From positions 1 to 38,148 of the forward strand of contig JAJPIS010000013.1 of the NCBI GenBank assembly GCA_021324635.1: a DNA stretch of 38,148 bases. Direction: 5' to 3'. The translations under genes and the position numbers were made by a program. The DNA comes from Gemmatimonadota bacterium (GTDB lineage: Bacteria > Gemmatimonadota > Gemmatimonadetes > Gemmatimonadales > Gemmatimonadaceae). Below are positions 33,278 through 38,148 of this stretch, one piece after another (positions within the stretch are counted from its first letter, which is position 1; every line of letters begins with the position of its first letter). The notes under the pieces were generated by a model that saw only the letters and a program-made list of their open reading frames with translations, made no database searches and was not told the DNA's origin.

Positions 33278-34255
33278 CTAAAACACCCGGATGAGGCCCC
33301 GCGTGTACCGCCGCGGATTCTGCTTGACGTCGAGGAGCACGGCGTTGAGGGCGGTGATCGCACGTGTGAGCTGATCGTAGAGCTGCTCGTCCCGCAGGAG
33401 TTTCCCGGCCGACCCGCGTCCCGCGTTGAGCGCGCGCACGAGCGAGTCCGCGCCGCTCGCGGCGGCCGCGAGGTGGGTGTATACGGAATCGTCGTACAGC
33501 AGCTTGCCCACCGTGCCCTGGCGCGACCCCAGCCGCTGCACCACGGTGTCGATGCCGGCGACGGCCGACACCAGAGTGGCGTAGAGCTCGGGATCGTCGA
33601 GGAGGCGCCCGACGGTGCCTCGGGGGTTCTCGAGGCGTCCGAGGAGCACATCGATGCGGGCCAGGGTGCTCGTGAGCTGATCGTACAGCGACCGGTTGGT
33701 CACCAGCTGACCCATCGTCCCGTCGCCGCGCACGATGCCGCCGGTGATCGACTTGAGGTCGCCGGTGAGCTGCACGAGGTCCTGCACGACGGTCGAGGCC
33801 TGGGCGATCACCTCGTCGACGTCCACCGTCGGGACGACCGGGATCGTGTCCCCGGGCTGGAGCACGTTGTAGCGGGGCGTGCCGGACTTGATGTCGAGGA
33901 TCTTGTCGCCGAGGAGGCCGAGCGAGCGGAGCTCGGCGCGGCTGTCGGCGCGAACCTGTGGCTGGAGCCGGCGGTCGATCGACAGCACGACCCGCAGGTT
34001 CCGCGTCGTGTCGCTGCCCACCGGGAGGAACTGGATGTCGGTGATCGTCCCGGCGACGACCCCGTCGACCGTGACCGACCCGCCGCGGGTGATGCCGCGC
34101 GCGTTGGCGAGAAAGACGTACAGCGTGTAGCGCCGGGTGAAGAGGTTGGCCGCCTCGCCCAGCTTGTAGACGGCGAGCACGAGGGTCCCGACGGCGACGA
34201 GCACGAGCAGCCCGACGCGCAGCTCGTCCCAGGTGATGCCCGTCGAGCGCTTCAT
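33278..34255 (-). CDS. mlaD: MlaD-type MCE lipid-transport protein
   Basis: MlaD proteins are inner-membrane-anchored periplasmic substrate-binding parts of the Mla phospholipid transporter. The 325-residue protein has an N-terminal membrane helix at about 13-31, an MCE domain at about 42-122 (FLANARGITRGGSVTVDG, LGLLGDKILDI), then a helical C-terminal part. In that part a 16-residue motif of the form GTVGKLLxDxxLYxxL recurs at 179, 213, 247 and 281, each 34 residues apart. The tail KQNPRRYTRGLIRVF is typical of longer MCE proteins. AGGCGG lies upstream of the ATG. It follows mlaF by 61 bases. Confidence 0.92.
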   Translation of the reverse strand: MKRSTGITWDELRVGLLVLVAVGTLVLAVYKLGEAANLFTRRYTLYVFLANARGITRGGSVTVDGVVAGTITDIQFLPVGSDTTRNLRVVLSIDRRLQPQVRADSRAELRSLGLLGDKILDIKSGTPRYNVLQPGDTIPVVPTVDVDEVIAQASTVVQDLVQLTGDLKSITGGIVRGDGTMGQLVTNRSLYDQLTSTLARIDVLLGRLENPRGTVGRLLDDPELYATLVSAVAGIDTVVQRLGSRQGTVGKLLYDDSVYTHLAAAASGADSLVRALNAGRGSAGKLLRDEQLYDQLTRAITALNAVLLDVKQNPRRYTRGLIRVF

Positions 34256-34316
34256 ACGGCCCGCCTCGCGAGCGTGGGTGCCGCGGCCGTCCCGCCGTTC
34301 GCAGGAAATGACACGA

Positions 34317-35159
34317 CTAGAGCCCTCCCAGGAAGTCCTGGATGTAGCGGTCCTCGCTGGCCGCCATCTCCTCGGGCGTCCCGAAGAACGCGATGCGGTG
34401 GTCCGCGAGGAGCGCGATGTAGCTCGCCATCCGGTTGGCGGAGCGGATGTCGTGCGAGACCACGACGCTCGTGACCCGCAGCTCGCGCTGGAGCTTGACG
34501 ATCAACCGCGTGATGGTGGCGGTCGTCAACGGGTCGAGCCCCGACGTCGGCTCGTCGTACAGCATGATCTCGGGATCGTTGGCCAGCCCGCGGGCGATGC
34601 CGACCCGTTTCTTCATCCCGCCGGACAGCTCGGCGGGGAGCAGGTCCATCACGTGGTCGGGATCGAGATCCACGAACCGCAGCTTCTCGCGGACCCGCGC
34701 CTCGATCTCGTCGTCACTGAGGCTCGTGTGCTCGCGCAGCGGGTAGGCGACGTTCTCGAAGACCGACATCGAATCGAACAGCGCCGCGCCCTGGAAGACC
34801 ATCCCCATGTGCTGCCGGGTCGCGAGCGCCTCCTCGAAGCTCAGGCCGGCGACATCCCGGCCGTTGACGACGACGCGGCCCCGGTCGGGGACGAGCAGGC
34901 GGAGAATGAGCTTGAGGGCGGTCGACTTCCCCGTCCCCGACTCGCCGACGATGACGAGCGTCTCCCCCCGATACACTTCCAGTGAGACATCCTCGAGCAC
35001 CGGCCGGTCGAAGGCGAGCGACACGCCCTCGAGGGCGATGACCGGGCTCGCGCCGACGCTCTCCTCCCCGGCCCCGTCGGCGCGCAGCTCGCGGCGGATG
35101 GCCGCCCGCACCCGCTGGGCCCGCGGGCTGTCGCTGGTCGATGCGCTGTCGGCGCTCAC
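34317..35159 (-). CDS. mlaF: Mla ABC transporter ATP-binding protein
   Basis: MlaF powers the Mla transporter. The 280-residue protein has Walker A GESGTGKST at 72-80, the Q-loop region GMVFQGAALFDSMSVFENVAYP, the signature LSGGMKKRVGIARGLA, Walker B IMLYDEPTSGLDP and the H-loop VVSHD. FDSMSVFENV and SGGMKKR are characteristic of MlaF rather than generic ABC proteins. The first 38 residues are an unconserved leader. The frame is open far into mlaE; GTG 35159 begins in the 41-base gap, and no Shine-Dalgarno is clear, so the start is uncertain. Confidence 0.94.
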   Translation of the reverse strand: MSADSASTSDSPRAQRVRAAIRRELRADGAGEESVGASPVIALEGVSLAFDRPVLEDVSLEVYRGETLVIVGESGTGKSTALKLILRLLVPDRGRVVVNGRDVAGLSFEEALATRQHMGMVFQGAALFDSMSVFENVAYPLREHTSLSDDEIEARVREKLRFVDLDPDHVMDLLPAELSGGMKKRVGIARGLANDPEIMLYDEPTSGLDPLTTATITRLIVKLQRELRVTSVVVSHDIRSANRMASYIALLADHRIAFFGTPEEMAASEDRYIQDFLGGL

Positions 35160-35200
35160 GATCGGTCGCACATGGGAGGAGAGGGCGGGGGCGGGGGCGG

Positions 35201-36052
35201 TCAGAAGAAGGCGAGCAGCATCTGGGTCATGAAATAGTCGACGATGAGAATCGAGATGCTGGCCGTCACGACCGTGCGGGTGGTGCTCTGGCCGACGCCC
35301 TCGGTCCCGCCGCTCGTCGTCAGCCCCTGGTAGCAGGCGGTGATCGCGATGATCCCCCCGAAGACGAGGGGCTTGGACAGCCCCTGGACGAAGTCGTTCG
35401 GGATGAACCGGAGCGTGAAACCGTCCGAGGCGATCTGGTCCCACACCGTCCGCCAGTACAGTGAGCTCGGGATGTCGACCGAGAGCGAGGCGATGACGTT
35501 GCCCCCGAAGATGCCGACCAGGTCGTTCACGACCGTCAGCACGGGGACCATGACGAGGGCGGCAATCAGGCGGGGCACGACGAGCTTCTTGATCGGGTCG
35601 GTGCCAAGCGTGTTGAGCGCATCGATCTGTTCGGTGACGCGCATCGAGCCGATCTCGGCGGCGATCCCGGAGCCCACGCGTCCGGCCACCATGAGTCCCG
35701 CGAGCACAGGTCCCAGCTCGCGGATCATCGAGGCCGAGACGAGGTGGCCGAGGTAGATCGTCGCGCCGAACGTCTGGAGACTCACCGACGACTGGAGCGC
35801 CAGCACCATGCCGGTGAAGAAGCCGGTGAGGATGACGATGAACAGGGAGTCGACGCCGATCGCGTTCATCTGCTGGATGACATCGGCGCCGTAGAACGGG
35901 CGCGCGAAGATGAAGCGCACGGCGTTCCACGTCAGGATCGCGCGCTCCTGGACGGCGAACACCGCCAGCTTGGCTTCGGTGTTGAGGCGCGCGAACAGCG
36001 GTGACGTCAAATTGACCGAGGTCGAGGCATCTCGTACCTTAGCATGGCGCAT
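35201..36052 (-). CDS. mlaE: Mla ABC transporter permease
   Basis: MlaE is the membrane permease of the Mla system. The protein (283 residues) has the conserved ELGPVLAGLMVAGRVGSGIAAEIGSMRVTEQIDAL stretch (quoted in part: GRVGSGIAAEIGSMRVTEQI) and about five hydrophobic segments, including SLFIVILTGFFTGMVLAL and the C-terminal ISILIVDYFMTQMLLAFF. ATG 36052 overlaps the rfaE start on the other strand. A TTG at 36010 gives 269 residues and would leave room for the rfaE promoter, while the frame remains open to 36136. The family core is unaffected. It begins the mlaE-mlaF-mlaD run. Confidence 0.93.
   Translation of the reverse strand: MRHAKVRDASTSVNLTSPLFARLNTEAKLAVFAVQERAILTWNAVRFIFARPFYGADVIQQMNAIGVDSLFIVILTGFFTGMVLALQSSVSLQTFGATIYLGHLVSASMIRELGPVLAGLMVAGRVGSGIAAEIGSMRVTEQIDALNTLGTDPIKKLVVPRLIAALVMVPVLTVVNDLVGIFGGNVIASLSVDIPSSLYWRTVWDQIASDGFTLRFIPNDFVQGLSKPLVFGGIIAITACYQGLTTSGGTEGVGQSTTRTVVTASISILIVDYFMTQMLLAFF
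36012..36045 (+). promoter_or_regulatory. Candidate promoter of rfaE
   Basis: TTGACC (36012-36017), 17 bases, then TACCTT (36035-36040) forms a weak sigma-70 promoter. Alternatively TAGCAT (36040-36045) is a TAnnnT box ending 5 bases before the ATG, the same spacing as at rny and the phosphoesterase. Either way the mRNA would be leaderless or nearly so. The site lies inside mlaE coding sequence if mlaE starts at 36052. Confidence 0.45.
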
Positions 36053-37040
36053 GCCCTCGTCAATCTCCCGCGAGCGCCTGGAACGCCTCCTGAGCGCCGC
36101 TCCCGGCGTGCGAGTGGCGGTCATCGGCGACGCCATGCTCGATGTCTACCTGCGGGGCGATGTCGAGCGCATCTCCCCCGAGGCGCCGGTGCCGGTGGTG
36201 CGGATCCGGGAGCGGACGCACGCGCTCGGCGGCGCCGCGAACGTGGCGCAGAATGTCGCCGCTCTGGGCGCGACGTGCGAGCTGGTCGCGGCGCTGGGGG
36301 ACGATGGGCCGGGCCGCACCCTGCGGGCCCTGCTCGCGCACCTCGACTCCGGCGGCCGCTCGCTGGTCACGGTGGCGCGCCCGACGACGACCAAGACCCG
36401 GGTCGTCGCACGCGCCCAGCAACTGGTGCGGGTCGATGAGGAGGAGGACGAGGACGTCACCGGCCCGGAGGTCGACAGGTTACTGACGGCCGTCGAGCGG
36501 GCGGTGGGCGAGGCGAGCGCGGTGATCCTCGAGGACTACAACAAGGGCGTGCTGGTGCCGGCCGTGATCGAGGCGGCCATTCGGGCGGCGGGTCGGCGTG
36601 GCATCCCGGTCGTGGTCGACCCCAAGTTCCGGAACTTCTTCCGCTACCGGGGCGCCACGGTCTTCAAGCCGAACCGGCGGGAGCTCGAGGCGGCGCTCGG
36701 CGCCGCGGTCGACTTCGACGCTCCGACGGCGCTCCACGACGCCCTGGAGCGGCTGGGGGTCGGCCATCTCCTGCTGACGCTGGGCGAGCAGGGCATGGCG
36801 CTCATCGCGCCGGACGGCACGACGCATCGGGTGGCGACCACGGCGCGAGCGGTCTACGATGTGGTCGGCGCCGGGGACACGGTCACGGCCTATCTGGCCG
36901 TGATGCTGGCCGCGGGGGCCACGGCCCTCGAGGCCGCGATCGTCGCCAACTACGCCGCCGGGGTCGAGGTCGGCAAGCTTGGCGCGGCGACGGTCTCTCC
37001 GCGGGAGCTCCTCGCGGCCCACGCCGCGGCGCGGGACTGA
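36051..37040 (+). CDS. rfaE1: D-glycero-beta-D-manno-heptose-7-phosphate kinase (HldE domain I type)
   Basis: The enzyme makes heptose 1,7-bisphosphate for the ADP-heptose branch of lipopolysaccharide core. The 329-residue protein is a PfkB-type sugar kinase with VAVIGDAMLDVYLRGDVERI, EAPVPVV, LGGAANVAQNVAALGA near residue 60, LEDYNKGVL, VDPKFRNFFRYRGATVFKPN and the catalytic VGAGDTV region. It has only the kinase half; the adenylyltransferase domain of E. coli HldE is missing and should be encoded elsewhere. The frame is open upstream but MPSSISRERLERLL is a normal N-terminus. No Shine-Dalgarno is seen. Its presence implies heptose-containing LPS. Confidence 0.93.
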   Translation: MPSSISRERLERLLSAAPGVRVAVIGDAMLDVYLRGDVERISPEAPVPVVRIRERTHALGGAANVAQNVAALGATCELVAALGDDGPGRTLRALLAHLDSGGRSLVTVARPTTTKTRVVARAQQLVRVDEEEDEDVTGPEVDRLLTAVERAVGEASAVILEDYNKGVLVPAVIEAAIRAAGRRGIPVVVDPKFRNFFRYRGATVFKPNRRELEAALGAAVDFDAPTALHDALERLGVGHLLLTLGEQGMALIAPDGTTHRVATTARAVYDVVGAGDTVTAYLAVMLAAGATALEAAIVANYAAGVEVGKLGAATVSPRELLAAHAAARD

Positions 37041-37150
37041 TCGAGTCGGGGCGGGCCACAAGTACCGGAACGGCGCGCGGGAGGCCATCTTCCCGTGGTA
37101 GCCCGCGACGCGACCCGGGCGGTTCCCGACTTCCACTTCGAGGCACACTG

Positions 37151-37777
37151 ATGGTGTTCGCCCGCACGATGGCGCTCGTCGCCGGCAGCCTGACGCTCGC
37201 CGGGGCGACGGTCACCGCGCAGGAGTTCCGGCAGCAGGATGCGTATCACGCGATGCTGAACGGTGTGGCGGTGCGCGTGACGGCCGCGACCGACCCCGGC
37301 CTCCAGATCGACGCTGGCAAGCCGCCGGACCACGTGCACCTGGCCCCGTTGCTCCCAGAGGCGGCGGCCGCCTGGGCGGACTCGGGCGTCCGTCTGCTGG
37401 ACGCTCCCGACACGTCACCGACCGCGCACGCCGCGACGCTGTCGAGCGCGATGCTGGTCGACAGCGCGCACAACGCGGTGTCGATCGATCGGGTCCTGAG
37501 CGACAGCGCGCCACACTGCTCGATCTTCTTCACCGACGCAGCGAACAAGAACCACGTCCGGGCCGACGTCCCGTGCACGATGGCCCGCCAGTTCCTCGCC
37601 GGGCTCGCGCATGCCGCCGCGTTGCAGGCGACGTACGATCGCGCCCAGGCGGCGTCGCCGGCGGCCGTCGCCGACGCCCAGTCGCGGGTCGAGATCCGCC
37701 GCCAGGACTCGCTCGCGACGGCGGCCCAGACGCAGATGCGCCGCTACCACGACTCCGCCGCCGGCGCGATCCCCTGA
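37151..37777 (+). CDS. Secreted protein of unknown function
   Basis: I do not recognise this 208-residue protein. Residues 1-23 look like a Sec signal peptide (Arg5, hydrophobic MALVAGSLTLAGATV, likely cleavage after VTA). The mature part is soluble and Ala/Asp-rich, with only two cysteines (Cys123, Cys142) that could form a disulfide, and an Ala/Gln/Arg helix at about 145-200. No membrane segment follows. GAGG lies 7 bases before the ATG. It lies 110 bases after rfaE and could share its transcript. A periplasmic or exported role is inferred from the signal alone. Confidence 0.72.
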   Translation: MVFARTMALVAGSLTLAGATVTAQEFRQQDAYHAMLNGVAVRVTAATDPGLQIDAGKPPDHVHLAPLLPEAAAAWADSGVRLLDAPDTSPTAHAATLSSAMLVDSAHNAVSIDRVLSDSAPHCSIFFTDAANKNHVRADVPCTMARQFLAGLAHAAALQATYDRAQAASPAAVADAQSRVEIRRQDSLATAAQTQMRRYHDSAAGAIP

Positions 37778-37964
37778 CGGGCGGCGCATCCGCCCGCCCG
37801 CGCACCGGTGGGGGGTGCCGCACGAAGGGCGGCGTCCCGCGGTTACCAAATGAACGTTTTTTTGGATGGTACGACGGCGGCGGCGGGACCGTGGTGGCGC
37901 CGGGCGTGGGGCCGTGGGGGCCCCGCGGGCACGCGACGTCGTCGGCACCCGGAACAACGACGAC

Positions 37965-37983
37965 GGGGGCACCGTGATGCCCC
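37965..37983. repeat. Degenerate palindromic repeat copy
   Basis: ggggca and tgcccc frame a 6-base centre and are followed by ctacgcggggcc, matching the tail of the two better copies to the right (ctacgcgcgggg). It appears to be a decayed member of the same family, 87 bases before the next copy when the shared ccctacgcg is aligned. Confidence 0.5.
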
Positions 37984-38040
37984 TACGCGGGGCCGCGGGA
38001 CGCGGCGCGCGGAATGCCCGGCCAGGCATCCGTGTGGGAT

Positions 38041-38081
38041 GCGAACGGCGGGCGGCATGAATGCCGCCCCTACGCGCGGGG
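38041..38081. repeat. Palindromic repeat, copy 1 of a 41-base direct repeat
   Basis: The unit contains the perfect 9-bp palindrome gggcggcat-ga-atgccgccc (38050-38069) followed by ctacgcgcgggg. It is identical over 41 bases to 38108-38148, with a 67-base period. The compact stem and intergenic position resemble REP-type elements. Confidence 0.8.
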
Positions 38082-38107
38082 GCCCGGGCGGCGGGACATG
38101 GCGACCG

Positions 38108-38148
38108 GCGAACGGCGGGCGGCATGAATGCCGCCCCTACGCGCGGGG
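38108..38148. repeat. Palindromic repeat, copy 2, ending at the window edge
   Basis: Identical over 41 bases to 38041-38081; the palindrome is at 38117-38136. The match runs to the last base of the window, so the array may continue beyond it. Confidence 0.8.

Larger units (their letters stand above)
37778..38148. other. Gene-free right edge
   Basis: This 371-base stretch has no convincing gene. It contains an AT-rich island with seven T at 37857-37863 flanked by tacca/tggta, without a terminator-grade stem, an 8-bp inverted repeat (37937-37944 with 37958-37965), and a cluster of palindromic repeats described separately. The short open frames across it are Arg/Gly-rich and lack ribosome sites. 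Confidence 0.7.

Noticed and set aside
37857-37863. Intrinsic terminator for the secreted orphan
   Set aside because: Seven T are present, but the bases directly upstream form no stable stem on the plus strand.
1-38148. Mobile element, defence system, CRISPR or biosynthetic cluster
   Set aside because: Every sizeable gene is a housekeeping or envelope gene in a normal context; no transposase, integrase, Cas or toxin-antitoxin pair was found.

Overview
The window is very GC-rich chromosomal DNA from a diderm bacterium. An Mla-type lipid transport system, a heptose kinase, BamHI-free housekeeping gene content and a Tat-exported enzyme point to an outer membrane. Gene order (folD-rny-zapA-pheTS-rplT-rpmI-infC; coaD-rsmD-recJ; mutS2-yqeY-rpsU; hemW-hrcA-dnaJ-prmA-rsmE) and the compact, mostly one-strand layout best fit Gemmatimonadota. 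That placement is inferred from remembered synteny and was not tested. I see no insertion sequence, prophage, CRISPR, tRNA or rRNA.

Reading the minus strand from right to left, the blocks are as follows. (1) Envelope block: mlaE, mlaF, mlaD and an R. etli-type L-asparaginase (36052-32278), divergent from the heptose kinase rfaE and a small secreted orphan on the plus strand. (2) obgE, dprA, hemW, hrcA, dnaJ, prmA, rsmE and a HIT hydrolase (32183-24764). (3) rpsU, yqeY, mutS2, dnaG, a CT398-type coiled-coil/zinc protein, recJ, rsmD, coaD, pta, an rsbV/rsbW/rsbU partner-switching module and rsmA (23812-10684), divergent from a Tat-exported phosphoesterase. (4) A DnaQ-type exonuclease and a metallo-beta-lactamase-fold hydrolase (9879-8162), divergent from the redox repressor rex. 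(5) infC-rpmI-rplT-pheS-pheT, a small coiled-coil gene, zapA, rny and folD (7931-38).

Translation is tightly coupled. Eight gene pairs share a 4-base NTGA stop/start overlap, and many starts are GTG or TTG. infC has no ATG, GTG or TTG in frame that would give the whole protein, and appears to start at ATC behind a transcription attenuator. Several genes that begin a transcript have a TAnnnT box 5-7 bases before the start codon, which suggests leaderless mRNAs.

The right edge (37778-38148) is gene-free and holds palindromic repeats. A 41-base direct repeat ends exactly at the last base, and the left edge is a C-rich tandem repeat, so both edges may be assembly breaks. I found no obviously new multi-gene system. 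The points most worth following are the infC leader and its start codon, the leaderless promoter pattern, a large inverted repeat between rsbV and rsbW, a 34-residue repeat array in MlaD, and a phosphoesterase with Trp in place of the usual motif His.
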